A stretch of 64,000 nucleotides of DNA from Cuneatibacter sp. NSJ-177 (GCF_022867805.1 NZ_JALIFO010000016.1:1-64000); one strand, 5' to 3'; positions 34,480 through 42,593 are shown, counted from the first letter of the stretch. The notes: generated from the letters alone by a model not told the origin. Numbers and translations are program-made.

Positions 34480-35610
34480 ATGGATAGTATCTCTATTGTT
34501 ATAAAAGCCAAAATACTTTCCTATATGTCTGATAACGTCACCATAATAGAAGAACATTTTTCTCGTGCAAAAAAAGAAAACACTGGCTCCGAAGCATCTT
34601 TCAAAAAAATGCTGAAAGATTATTTTGATTGTGTTCTAATTTTGTCCATGAATCATTTCTCGACTAACAATCCGGAAGCCGTGGAACGATTCGAGAAATT
34701 AATCTCTCATCCTTCTTTATGCGGATACGACGTGCAACTAAATGAATCTCTAACACCCGGAAAAATATACGTTCTATGCTATTTTATGCTAACTGGCAAA
34801 CCCGCCCCGAAAGACGCTTACGCAGAGGTAGCAGATGAAGGAAGCCAACTATTCTTGTCAATCATAAAAAATCTTTGTGAAGGAAAAACAACTCCTACAG
34901 AACCCGCACCGGAACCAATTGTACTAAAAGACAAAGAATCGAGTGCGCAAAAGAAGAGGACAAGACTATCGGCAGATATTTTTGTCGCTTCAATATTTAT
35001 TTGTATTTTTCTTGTAGCCGCCATAGTTTCGATAAAAAACAACAATAGTAAAAAACAATCATCCCAGCTTCAAGAACAGCAAATCATTGATGCAGTTGAA
35101 ACAACCACCCCGGTAGAGACCACGCTTAGCACTCTCCCTGAAGTAACGCCAGAACAAACGGAATATTCAAAAGAGCGAGCTGAATATGAAAAATATAAGA
35201 GGCAGTTTCTTGCGGGATTACGACAAGAGCCACGTCCGTCAAATGGTGAAGTTTTACACAACCTTGTTGATGGTGAGTGCCTTGCACCTTTAGAGATTAT
35301 CGCCCCTGATTCTAATGATTATGTAATAAAATTGAAAAAAGCTAAATATTCCTATATCGAAATCTATGTTCGAGGAGGGGAACCCGTTACTGTCGATGTC
35401 CCTTTAGGTACTTATAATCTTTATTATGCCTGCGGCTCTACCTGGTATGGGGAAGATGGTCTATTTGGTGAAGACACCGACTATTACAAATTGGACTCTA
35501 CATTTTCTTTCTACGAAGATGATGAATACTACATGGGATATACTTTGGAACTTTATTTGCAGCCAAATGGAAACTTGAGCAAAGAGCGCGTTGATCCTGA
35601 AGACTTTTAG
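34480..35610 (+). CDS. Membrane-anchored protein with extracytoplasmic C-terminal domain (paralogue A)
   Basis: This is a 376-residue protein with GAGGAGAACCCT before its ATG. Residues 1-160 are helical and presumably cytoplasmic. A membrane segment follows (about 168-187, IFVASIFICIFLVAAIVSI), then a Gln/Thr/Glu-rich stalk, then a domain of about 110 residues. That domain contains DSNDYVIKLKK, VDVPLGTYNLYYACG, WYGEDGLFGEDTDYYKL and ends KERVDPEDF. The same end domain occurs in the next gene product. I do not recognise a family. Position just behind the repressor genes marks it as a lysogenic accessory gene that probably alters the cell envelope or excludes other phages. Confidence 0.7.
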   Translation: MDSISIVIKAKILSYMSDNVTIIEEHFSRAKKENTGSEASFKKMLKDYFDCVLILSMNHFSTNNPEAVERFEKLISHPSLCGYDVQLNESLTPGKIYVLCYFMLTGKPAPKDAYAEVADEGSQLFLSIIKNLCEGKTTPTEPAPEPIVLKDKESSAQKKRTRLSADIFVASIFICIFLVAAIVSIKNNNSKKQSSQLQEQQIIDAVETTTPVETTLSTLPEVTPEQTEYSKERAEYEKYKRQFLAGLRQEPRPSNGEVLHNLVDGECLAPLEIIAPDSNDYVIKLKKAKYSYIEIYVRGGEPVTVDVPLGTYNLYYACGSTWYGEDGLFGEDTDYYKLDSTFSFYEDDEYYMGYTLELYLQPNGNLSKERVDPEDF

Positions 35611-35651
35611 AACAAACGATGCTGACACGTTAAAAACCGGGGAGGTGCAAA

Positions 35652-36467
35652 ATGGCTTTAATACAGTGTCCAGAATGTAAGGAAGAAATTTCCGACCATG
35701 CGAAAAAGTGTCCACATTGTGGATATCCAATAAAGAAAACATCCCGGAATCTGGCTATTTTCATTTTTTCCGGCATTTTAATTGCATCCTGTACCGTTGT
35801 ATGGCTCGCAACTAATCTAATTTCTTCCGGCAATGAAACCCAAATTGCAGAAGCTACAAATCCACCTGATACAACCACAAATGCCCCTGAAACACAAATA
35901 ACAGTACCTGCCTCAACAATCGCCGAAATGACAGAAATTCTTACAAACGAAGAAACGAAAGAAAAAGAGCTAAAAATTGAACCTTCCCCCGATAGCGGAA
36001 CCATTCTTCAAGGCTATCAACTTGTTACACGCTCTGATCATTTTGGGAATCCTCTTACTGTGGAATCTAATAGGAGCGATTCCAATGACTATTACATAAA
36101 ATTAATTGGCGATTTCGAAGGAAAATCTCTCTTTGAGTATGCGAAGATGGATTTATTGGGTGAAAATTATATAGAACCTAGTTTTGATAAAAATTACACA
36201 TCTAAGTGGTTCCCATATACTTTAGGATTTTTTCTCCGCGCAGGCGAAGAAACAACTGTATATGTGCCTGATGGAAACTATACTATTCACTATGCCGTTG
36301 GCCAGAATTGGTATGGAAAAAATGACTTGTTTGGAGAAAGTACCCAATTTTATAAACTTGATCAGATTATCGCCTGCGATGGTTTCGGCGATTCCCAATA
36401 TACACTAACATTCCATACAGAAGATGGAGATATCGCTAGCGAAAAAATTAGCGCAGAAGATTTTTAA
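35652..36467 (+). CDS. Zinc-ribbon, membrane-anchored protein with the same C-terminal domain (paralogue B)
   Basis: The 271-residue protein starts after CGGGGAGGTGCAAA. Residues 6-26 form a zinc ribbon (CPECKEEIS and CPHCGYPI), followed by a membrane segment (about 35-55) and a Thr/Pro-rich stalk. Its last 110 residues parallel the previous protein: DSNDYYIKL, VYVPDGNYTIHYAVG, NWYGKNDLFGESTQFYKL and SEKISAEDF. The two genes are adjacent and were probably formed by duplication of the end domain with different N-terminal parts. Extracytoplasmic location is inferred from topology. The function is unknown. Confidence 0.7.
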   Translation: MALIQCPECKEEISDHAKKCPHCGYPIKKTSRNLAIFIFSGILIASCTVVWLATNLISSGNETQIAEATNPPDTTTNAPETQITVPASTIAEMTEILTNEETKEKELKIEPSPDSGTILQGYQLVTRSDHFGNPLTVESNRSDSNDYYIKLIGDFEGKSLFEYAKMDLLGENYIEPSFDKNYTSKWFPYTLGFFLRAGEETTVYVPDGNYTIHYAVGQNWYGKNDLFGESTQFYKLDQIIACDGFGDSQYTLTFHTEDGDIASEKISAEDF

Positions 36468-36626
36468 GATTTGCAGCAACATGAAAAATCCCAGCCATAT
36501 TACTCTGGATGAAGCAATCTATAGCGGAAGAGGGCCTTGCTCTAAATGTTATTGACAATAAAAACCAGCCCCTGCACCAACAGAAATGGTAAGATACTTG
36601 TTCATCGTTAAAAAAGGAGGCGCGCC

Positions 36627-36677
36627 ATGAAAATCAACGCCATTAAAAATATATCCTTTGCGCTAGCGCAAGGTTAA
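36627..36677 (+). CDS. Possible 16-aa leader peptide
   Basis: A strong AAAAAAGGAGG site precedes ATG 36627. The frame MKINAIKNISFALAQG ends in TAA, 21 bases before the DUF3800 gene. The perfect 14-base palindrome TTGCGCTAGCGCAA (36658-36671) lies in its last codons. It could be a regulatory leader or the remnant of a longer gene. The rest of 36468-36698 shows no other gene. Confidence 0.35.
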   Translation: MKINAIKNISFALAQG

Positions 36678-36698
36678 CAGTTACGAAAGGGAAAAGCT

Positions 36699-37487
36699 AT
36701 GGAAACTCAAATTGTATATTGTGATGAAACCGGAGATGATGGATTAAATACCAGTTCCAGTGAATCATTCATTCTTACCAGTATATATATGCCAAGTAAC
36801 TCGTGGCAAGATAATTATAATACTATCAAAGCATTTCGCTCCGAACTAAAAAAGGAATATGGATTTCACACCAGCCAAGAAATGCACACAAAGTATTTCC
36901 TAACCGACAAATATCCGTATCGAACCTACCAGTGGACACAGACTCAAAAAATAGAAATACTGAAAAAATTCACTCTCATGATTGCTTCACTACGGCTCTC
37001 TGTAATCAATGTAATTATTGATAAAACACTAATCAACACAGACAGTTACCATGTACTAGAAAATGCCTTGACTTACAATATACAAAGAATAGAGAATGAT
37101 AGCAGAGGAGACTGGAATTTCCTTCTTATTACGGACAAAGGACGTATATCCCCTATGAGAAAAACCGCTAGGGCAATAAGAGCCTATAATCCAATTCAGT
37201 CGCAATTTGGAGGATATTTCAATAAGCCCATTAAAAATATGATTGAAGATGTCTTGGAAAAGGATTCCAAAGAATCCCATTTTATCCAGATTTGTGATTT
37301 TATATCTTACTTTGTACACCTCTACTATTTAACACGATATAAAAAGAGAGCACTTCCGAATAGAGTTGGAAAACTAATTGATAAAGAATTTGTTGGTGGT
37401 GTGATGGCAACCTTATCCACCAATGGAATTTTAAATGAAAAAGCAAGCCACGAAAAATATGGCCTGGTTATTTATCCCAAAAAATAA
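36699..37487 (+). CDS. DUF3800 protein
   Basis: The 262-residue protein matches DUF3800: YCDETGDDG at residues 7-15, a central strand-rich part (RLSVINVIIDKT), LLITDKGRI, and IQICDFISYFVHLYY near residue 200. The paired acidic residues suggest an RNase H-like nuclease fold. DUF3800 proteins are common in prophages and defence-gene neighbourhoods, but their activity is not settled. AAAGGGAAAAGCT precedes the ATG. Here it closes the lysogenic accessory block before the integrase. Confidence 0.8.
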   Translation: METQIVYCDETGDDGLNTSSSESFILTSIYMPSNSWQDNYNTIKAFRSELKKEYGFHTSQEMHTKYFLTDKYPYRTYQWTQTQKIEILKKFTLMIASLRLSVINVIIDKTLINTDSYHVLENALTYNIQRIENDSRGDWNFLLITDKGRISPMRKTARAIRAYNPIQSQFGGYFNKPIKNMIEDVLEKDSKESHFIQICDFISYFVHLYYLTRYKKRALPNRVGKLIDKEFVGGVMATLSTNGILNEKASHEKYGLVIYPKK

Positions 37488-37604
37488 AAACACCACCTAC
37501 GGCGTATTCACGCTTTCAGTGGTTCACATTTATTATTGCACACAATCTTTGCTTTGTCAAGAAGAACCGCCCAGTACCATACCAGCACCAGGCGGCGATA
37601 CACA

Positions 37605-37686
37605 GCCCACCAAAGGATGGACAGTGACCTGAACATTCACAGTATACCATCCTTCGGCGGGCAGGGTCAAGTACCCTGTTATTTTT
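37605..37686 (+). terminator. Inverted repeats and hairpin upstream of integrase
   Basis: 37605-37620 and 37647-37662 form a 16-bp inverted repeat with two mismatches. Next to it CAGGGT and ACCCTG (about 37662-37678) form a short hairpin followed by TTATTTTT. The hairpin could end transcription of the accessory genes. The larger repeat may instead be integrase or excisionase arm sites. The 262 bases between the DUF3800 and integrase genes hold no other gene. Confidence 0.45.
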
Positions 37687-37749
37687 ATACCCAAATTTAC
37701 AGTTCCCACCATACAGGGTTCGTAAATCGAAACAAAGGAGGAAGATATT

Positions 37750-38868
37750 ATGCCCAAAGCCAAAAAACTCCCATCCGGCTCCTGGCGAACACGAGTCTAC
37801 AGCCACAGCATTCCTGCAGTCGACAATGCAGGAAAACCGGTCTACGATAAAAACGGGAAACAGAAAGAGAAGAAAATCTACGAATCCTTTACCGCCGGCA
37901 CCAAAAAAGAATCCGAATTAGCTGCCGCTGAATTTGCCGCAGGATTAAGGGTTCAGGAAAGCGTCCCAGACATGACACTGCGCGAAGCGATCCACAAATA
38001 CATCAACTCTTCCGATGCGGTTCTGTCTGAGACCACCATTGCCGGATACAAAAAGATTCAAGAGGTTGCCTTCCATGATATCATGGATGTCCCCCTTCGC
38101 AAATTAACCACCGCCACACTCGCAGAGGCCGTAAACGCCGAATCAAAACGTTTAAACGGGAAGTCCAAGAAAAACCCCAAGACCATCTCGCCAAAGACCG
38201 TATGCAACGAATACGGGCTCGTGACAGCCGTCTTGAACCGGTATCGTCCGAAATTAGATTGCACGGTCAAACTTCCCCAAAAGGAAGTGATTTATAAAGA
38301 AGTGCTCCCGCCGGAAATAATCATGGAGGTCGTCCAAGGAACGGAAATAGAATTGGCGGCTCTGCTGGCCATGTGGCTCTCTTTTTCTATGTCCGAGGTC
38401 CGCGGCCTGACAAAGTCAAAATCCATTGATGGAGATTATATTACAGTCAAAGAAGTCGTGGTTAATGCCGGATCAAAAATTGTCCGCAAATCCCAAGGCA
38501 AGGTTCCCACCAGGAACCGGCGCCACCGGATTCCTCCATATATCAAGCAGCTAATCGATCAGGTGGACGGCGATGTGCTTGTTCCTCTCAATAGCCGGCA
38601 AATCTATTACCGGTTTACCAAGCTTCTGAAAGATGCCGGCCTCCCGCACATGTCCTTCCATGATCTCCGCCACGTAAATGCGTCCGTCATGGCCCTGCTT
38701 CGAATTCCCGATAAATATGCGATGGAACGAGGCGGCTGGAAAACCGACAGCACTATGAAAAAGGTGTATACCCATACATTCAGCCCAGAGCGCCAAAAGG
38801 TTGATGAGGTAATCAATCAGTATTTTGAGGAAACTGTGTTGAAAGAAATTCAGAAAGATATGACATGA
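37750..38868 (+). CDS. int: Tyrosine recombinase (phage integrase)
   Basis: The 372-residue protein has an N-terminal arm-binding part (LPSGSWRTRVYS), a SAM-like core-binding domain (ETTIAGYKKIQEVAFHDI), and a catalytic domain with Arg218 (SEVRGL), HDLRH at 304-308, GGW and Tyr340 (KKVYTHTF). AAGGAGGAAGATATT precedes the ATG. It ends 48 bases from the 3' end of tRNA-Lys, the expected arrangement for an integrase that uses the tRNA 3' end as attachment site. Confidence 0.95.
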   Translation: MPKAKKLPSGSWRTRVYSHSIPAVDNAGKPVYDKNGKQKEKKIYESFTAGTKKESELAAAEFAAGLRVQESVPDMTLREAIHKYINSSDAVLSETTIAGYKKIQEVAFHDIMDVPLRKLTTATLAEAVNAESKRLNGKSKKNPKTISPKTVCNEYGLVTAVLNRYRPKLDCTVKLPQKEVIYKEVLPPEIIMEVVQGTEIELAALLAMWLSFSMSEVRGLTKSKSIDGDYITVKEVVVNAGSKIVRKSQGKVPTRNRRHRIPPYIKQLIDQVDGDVLVPLNSRQIYYRFTKLLKDAGLPHMSFHDLRHVNASVMALLRIPDKYAMERGGWKTDSTMKKVYTHTFSPERQKVDEVINQYFEETVLKEIQKDMT

Positions 38869-38885
38869 AATATGACACAAAATAA

Positions 38886-38913
38886 AATAACCCACGTTTT
38901 TACGTGGGTTATT
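38886..38913 (-). terminator. Terminator after the tRNA operon / integrase
   Basis: AATAACCCACGT and ACGTGGGTTATT form a perfect 12-bp stem with a 4-base loop, starting four bases from the tRNA-Lys 3' end. On the minus strand it is followed by TTATTTTG. It can act for the tRNA operon and, less clearly, for the integrase gene. Confidence 0.75.
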
Positions 38914-38916
38914 CGA

Positions 38917-38989
38917 TGAGCGATGGGGGATTCGAACCCCCGACAACTTGATTAAAAGTCAAGTGCTCTACCGACTGAGCTAATCGCCC
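38917..38989 (-). tRNA. tRNA-Lys (TTT)
   Basis: A full cloverleaf: acceptor GGGCGAT with ATCGCTC, anticodon loop CTTTTAA, T-loop TTCGAAT, discriminator A, no encoded CCA. It is the last gene of the tRNA operon, and its 3' end is the probable phage attachment site. Confidence 0.95.
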
Positions 38990-39006
38990 CTGCTTCTACC
39001 GCCTAG

Positions 39007-39078
39007 CTGGGCTAGTTGGATTCGAACCAACGCATGCAGGAGTCAAAGTCCTGTGCCTTACCGCTTGGCGATAGCCCA
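39007..39078 (-). tRNA. tRNA-Gln (TTG)
   Basis: Acceptor TGGGCTA pairs with TAGCCCA. The anticodon stem CAGGA/TCCTG encloses CTTTGAC. The T-loop is TTCGAAT, the discriminator G, with no encoded CCA. Confidence 0.95.
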
Positions 39079-39082
39079 AAAA

Positions 39083-39157
39083 GGTGGGGGGTGGGACTCG
39101 AACCCACGACCTCCAGAGCCACAATCTGGCGCGCTAACCAACTGTGCCACACCCACC
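39083..39157 (-). tRNA. tRNA-His (GTG)
   Basis: The anticodon loop TTGTGGC lies between CCAGA and TCTGG. There is a templated extra 5' G opposite discriminator C, the tRNA-His identity pair. The acceptor stem shows one T-C mismatch at pair 6-67. Confidence 0.93.
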
Positions 39158-39205
39158 ATGTCAGGTCTATTGTCAGACTCAACAATCCCCTGCGGTGATG
39201 CAGGA

Positions 39206-39276
39206 AGCGGGTGATGGGAATCGAACCCACGTGTCCAGCTTGGAAGGCTGGTGTTCTACCATTGAACTACACCCGC
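39206..39276 (-). tRNA. tRNA-Gly (TCC)
   Basis: Acceptor GCGGGTG pairs with CACCCGC. The anticodon loop is CTTCCAA, the T-loop TTCGATT, with no encoded CCA. Confidence 0.95.
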
Positions 39277-39287
39277 GCAAACACGAA

Positions 39288-39362
39288 TCGGGGTGACAGG
39301 ATTCGAACCTGCGACCTCCTGGTCCCAAACCAGGCGCTCTAGCCAAACTGAGCCACACCCCG
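39288..39362 (-). tRNA. tRNA-Pro (TGG)
   Basis: Acceptor CGGGGTG pairs with CACCCCG. The anticodon loop is TTTGGGA, the T-loop TTCGAAT, discriminator A. It is the first gene of the Pro-Gly-His-Gln-Lys operon. Confidence 0.95.
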
Positions 39363-39398
39363 TCCGAGTACCATCCGTTCGTTACAGACGCAAGGGTT

Positions 39399-39427
39399 AT
39401 TATATTATAAAAGTTTTCATCTGTCAA
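39399..39427 (-). promoter_or_regulatory. tRNA operon promoter
   Basis: On the minus strand TTGACA (39422-39427), 17 bases, then TATAAT (39399-39404): an exact consensus promoter 37 bases before tRNA-Pro. A GC-free discriminator follows. Confidence 0.85.
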
Positions 39428-39431
39428 GCAT

Positions 39432-39917
39432 TTAATCCAAAAAATTTATCGTAAAATGAATTTTTTCTTCCCGGTCAATTTCAAGAATTCCGAAGGATGG
39501 TTTCCTCCCCTGCTGACGCGGATAGGACAGGCTGCCGGGGTTCATCAAAGTCAAATTTCCCCAGCGATCAATGGCCGGACGGTGGGTATGTCCATAGAGC
39601 ACCACCTGCGCGCCCCTTGCTTCCCCTTCGGATGCCAGGCGGCTGATCCCGGTGGAAACTCCGTACAAATGCCCATGGGTCATCAGCACGCGGTAATTGC
39701 CCAGCATGATCTCCTTTTCCTTGTCCTCATGGGAAAAGAAATCATTGTTTCCCGCGACAAAATCCACCGGAGTAGTGCCGGCCAGACTTCGGATAACTTC
39801 TTCTTCCCCTTCTGCGTCTCCCAGATGCAAAATCCGGTCCACCGGGCTGACCCGCTCCAGCACAGTCACAAAATGATTCAAATGCCGGTGTGTATCACTG
39901 ACGAGTAATACCTTCAT
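39432..39917 (-). CDS. YfcE/MJ0936-type metallophosphoesterase
   Basis: This is a 161-residue protein starting at ATG 39917 (MKVLLVSDTHRH), which overlaps the end of rdgB. It has all phosphoesterase motifs: SDTHRH, HLGDAEGE, GNNDF, THGHLYG and YGHTHRP, which bind two metals. Members are phosphodiesterases with unclear physiological substrates. Gene order methyltransferase, rdgB, phosphoesterase is frequent in clostridia. Confidence 0.9.
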   Translation of the reverse strand: MKVLLVSDTHRHLNHFVTVLERVSPVDRILHLGDAEGEEEVIRSLAGTTPVDFVAGNNDFFSHEDKEKEIMLGNYRVLMTHGHLYGVSTGISRLASEGEARGAQVVLYGHTHRPAIDRWGNLTLMNPGSLSYPRQQGRKPSFGILEIDREEKIHFTINFLD

Positions 39918-40525
39918 AGTCCTTGCCTCCCCAGCCAATCCTTGATCAATGGTTTCATTTTCCGCAGTGCATTTCCACGGTGGCTGACCGCATTCTTCTC
40001 CTCAGCGGAAAGTTCCGCCGTTGTCATGCCGCGCTCCGGCAAGTAAAAAATGGGATCATAGCCAAATCCGCCCTCGCCGCTGGGCGACTCTGCGATCACT
40101 CCCTCAATAATCCCCTCTGTCACGGCCTCGCTTCCATCGGGAAACACGGCAGCGATTGCGCAGCAAAACCGGGCGCTGCGGGCGCTCCCTTCGATCCCCT
40201 TCAGACGGTCGATAATAGACTTATTCTTTATCACATAAGAAGTGTCTTCCCCCATATAGCGCGCCGAGTAAACACCTGGCTCTCCGTTTAAATAATCCAC
40301 CGCCAATCCGGAATCATCCGCCAAGACCAGAGCCCTCGTGGCTTTCTGGACCGCCCTGGCTTTGATCCGGGCGTTTTCCTCAAAAGTAGTCCCGTCTTCC
40401 ACGATATCCATGGAAACGCCGGCTTCCTTCATGGATAAAATCTCCATGCCAAGATCCGAGAGAATTTCCCGGACCTCTCTCATCTTTCCCTCATTTCCGG
40501 TAGCGAAAATTATCTTATTCTCCAT
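39914..40525 (-). CDS. rdgB: XTP/dITP diphosphatase
   Basis: The 203-residue protein is of the HAM1/RdgB family. It begins with IIFATGNEGKMREVREIL, has the Asp-rich LVLADDSGLAVDYLNGEPGV loop, SPSGEGGFGYDPIF, and SHRGNALRKM near the end. It hydrolyses non-canonical purine triphosphates such as XTP and dITP and so keeps them out of DNA. It overlaps both neighbours and is probably co-translated with them. Confidence 0.95.
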   Translation of the reverse strand: MENKIIFATGNEGKMREVREILSDLGMEILSMKEAGVSMDIVEDGTTFEENARIKARAVQKATRALVLADDSGLAVDYLNGEPGVYSARYMGEDTSYVIKNKSIIDRLKGIEGSARSARFCCAIAAVFPDGSEAVTEGIIEGVIAESPSGEGGFGYDPIFYLPERGMTTAELSAEEKNAVSHRGNALRKMKPLIKDWLGRQGL

Positions 40526-41666
40526 TTTTTCTCCTCGGCGGCTTCGGGCCCTGGAACTGGTAAAAATACGCCTTCATCATCCCGCTATAAATCTTTCGGT
40601 TTTTATCTGCTTTCCGGCCCATATATTTTTCCGCATCCTCAAACGATGTGATCATATAGGCGGACCAGGAATCCAGCGCCGCAAACCGCTCCCCAATTTC
40701 CCGGTACAGTTCCGGCAGCGCGGCTTTCTCCTCCAAACGCTCCCCGTAAGGCGGATTCATAAACAGAAAGCCGTATTTCTTCGGATGACTCAGGGCGCTG
40801 ACCGGCCTCTGCTGGAAATGAATCAAATGATCCACACCAGCCTCTTTGGCATTTTCCCGCGCGGCTTTCACCACATCGCCGTCGATATCGTATCCCTGGA
40901 TGTCGGTTCCTTCCGGCGTGATCACCAGGTCGGCCGCTTCATCGGCCGCTTCGTACCAAAGTTTGCGCGGCAGCAGGTTTTCCCAGCTTTCCGCCAGGAA
41001 ACTCCGGTTCATGCCAGGCGCCATATGCGCCGCCATCATCGCCGCCTCTATCGGAAAAGTACCACTTCCGCAGAAAGGATCCACAAAAATCCGATCTCCC
41101 TTCCAGGGAGTCAACAAGATCAGGGCCGCTGCCAAAGTCTCCGTGATCGGGGCCTTGCTTACCAGTTTCCGATATCCCCGCTTGTGCAGAGAATCCCCGC
41201 TGGTATCGATCCCGATTGTCACTACGTCTCTCAGGAAAAACGCCCGGAGCGGATAGCTCGCCCCGGTTTCCGGGAACCAGGTCAGATGATACCGGCTTTT
41301 CAGGCGCTCCACCATTGCCTTTTTCATAATCGACTGGATGTCGGATGCGCTGAACAGGGTACTTTTGATCGAAGTCGCCTTGGCCACCCAGAATTTCCCG
41401 TCCGCGGGAATCCATTCTTCCCATGGCAAGGCTTTGGTCATTTCAAATAATTCCTCAAAAGTAACCGCCTTAAAAGATCCCACTTTCAGCAAAACCCTCT
41501 CGGCGGTCCGCAAAAACAGATTGGCCCGGCAGGCGGCCTCCGGTCCACCCCGGAATGTAACGCGGCCGTCCTCCACCTGAACAATCTCATATCCCAGATC
41601 CATGATTTCTTTTTTACATACGGCCTCCAGCCCAAAATGGCAGGGGGCAATCCATTCATATATCAA
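40515..41666 (-). CDS. RlmL-like class I methyltransferase with THUMP domain
   Basis: A TTG at 41666 behind GAGGAGAACATGC fits the start MLIYEWIAPCHFGLEAV (about 383 aa). An upstream GTG would add five residues. The N-terminal half is ferredoxin-like plus THUMP (RNA binding). The C-terminal half has VDPFCGSGTFPIEAA (SAM binding) and MNPPYGERL (NPPY catalytic motif), as in 23S rRNA guanine-N2 methyltransferases of the RlmL/YpsC group. The tail PKPPRRKNGE is basic. Confidence 0.88.
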   Translation of the reverse strand: MIYEWIAPCHFGLEAVCKKEIMDLGYEIVQVEDGRVTFRGGPEAACRANLFLRTAERVLLKVGSFKAVTFEELFEMTKALPWEEWIPADGKFWVAKATSIKSTLFSASDIQSIMKKAMVERLKSRYHLTWFPETGASYPLRAFFLRDVVTIGIDTSGDSLHKRGYRKLVSKAPITETLAAALILLTPWKGDRIFVDPFCGSGTFPIEAAMMAAHMAPGMNRSFLAESWENLLPRKLWYEAADEAADLVITPEGTDIQGYDIDGDVVKAARENAKEAGVDHLIHFQQRPVSALSHPKKYGFLFMNPPYGERLEEKAALPELYREIGERFAALDSWSAYMITSFEDAEKYMGRKADKNRKIYSGMMKAYFYQFQGPKPPRRKNGE

Positions 41667-41750
41667 GCATGTTCTCCTCACCGCGAACCTTGTCCGCTAT
41701 TTATTAATACTAAAACAGGAACCGGTTTCTGTCAACCGGTTCCCGCTGAA

Positions 41751-42038
41751 TCAAAACTGTAAATACGAATAGCCTCCCACTACGGCAGCCGCCTGATATC
41801 CGAGCCGTTCCAGTTCGGCGGCCGCCCGCAGCGCTGTGCTCCCGTGCTCACAGAGTAAAATATACTCCGCATCCCGCGGAAGCCGCTGTTTCCAGGCCTC
41901 CATGTCCTCATAGGGGTAATTCTCCGCCCCCGGATAATGTCCGGCGGCGAAATCCTCCGGGTCACGCAAGTCCAGCAGCCGGCGGCGCCGGTGAAAGGTC
42001 ATCCTCCGCAGATCACGAACGGATAACGTGTCAACCAT
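41751..42038 (-). CDS. Single-domain rhodanese-like protein
   Basis: The 95-residue protein has the rhodanese pattern LLDLRDPEDFAAGHYPGAEN and an active-site loop CEHGSTALRAA, whose Cys would carry a persulfide. A Gly-rich end (VVGGYSYL) completes the fold. It is probably a sulfurtransferase. The flanking 70-base gaps show nothing else. Confidence 0.85.
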   Translation of the reverse strand: MVDTLSVRDLRRMTFHRRRRLLDLRDPEDFAAGHYPGAENYPYEDMEAWKQRLPRDAEYILLCEHGSTALRAAAELERLGYQAAAVVGGYSYLQF

Positions 42039-42113
42039 GGGGACCTCCCAATCTTGCTATAAAATACTATATGAGCGCCGGATGCCTTTGTGCCTGACCC
42101 GCCGGATGCAATT

Positions 42114-42593
42114 CTACGGATGCTGTCTCTGATACTGCGCCGTCAAAGTGCCTTTCTGAATCACATGGTTCTCCATTGCTTTTCGCACCGCCTGTTTGCC
42201 CGAATTGGCATCTACCGACAGTATGACGTCTAGCACATAAACAGTAAAACAATACTTGTGATTCCAGTGAAAGGGAGGTTTCGGGCCGCGATAGCAATGC
42301 CTTCCATAGGCGATCCCCTGTTCCATGTGAATGGGCTGTTCAACCACCGCTCCTTTGGGAAGCGCTTCCGGAATGACCGGCACAGGCGGTAAATTCCAAG
42401 CAATCCAGTGATTAAAGCCGGGAAACAAGGGATGATCCATATCGTCCAGGGTAATTACCATGGAAACGGCGTTTTCATCGATTCCTTCTATTCTCAATTC
42501 GGGGGAGATGTCATCCCCATATCCACTGTAACGGTCGGGAATCCAGCCGCCCTCCTTAAAATCTTTGCCCGTAACAAACAAATCTGCCGCCAA
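42114..42593 (-). CDS. YbhB/YbcL family (PEBP-like) protein
   Basis: This is a 159-residue protein with the PEBP ligand-pocket motifs DDMDHPLFPGFNHWIAWNLP and AYGRHCYRGPKPPFH, and an N-terminus GWIPDRYSGYGDDISPEL. It belongs to the bacterial YbhB/YbcL branch of phosphatidylethanolamine-binding proteins; its role is not well defined. No signal peptide is seen. Confidence 0.9.
   Translation of the reverse strand: MAADLFVTGKDFKEGGWIPDRYSGYGDDISPELRIEGIDENAVSMVITLDDMDHPLFPGFNHWIAWNLPPVPVIPEALPKGAVVEQPIHMEQGIAYGRHCYRGPKPPFHWNHKYCFTVYVLDVILSVDANSGKQAVRKAMENHVIQKGTLTAQYQRQHP

Larger units (their letters stand above)
1..38916. mobile_element. Prophage integrated at tRNA-Lys (left end outside window)
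   Basis: A continuous set of phage modules runs from a tyrosine integrase, whose gene ends 48 bases from the 3' end of a tRNA-Lys gene, through a repressor switch, early replication/recombination genes, terminase, head, fibre and lysis genes. The order and the module types are those of a temperate tailed phage of clostridia. The right attachment site is inferred to lie in the 3' part of tRNA-Lys (38917-38960). The matching copy is not in the window, so the core cannot be defined. The late genes contain no recognisable tape measure, tail tube or sheath gene, so a short tail is inferred. Confidence 0.93.
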
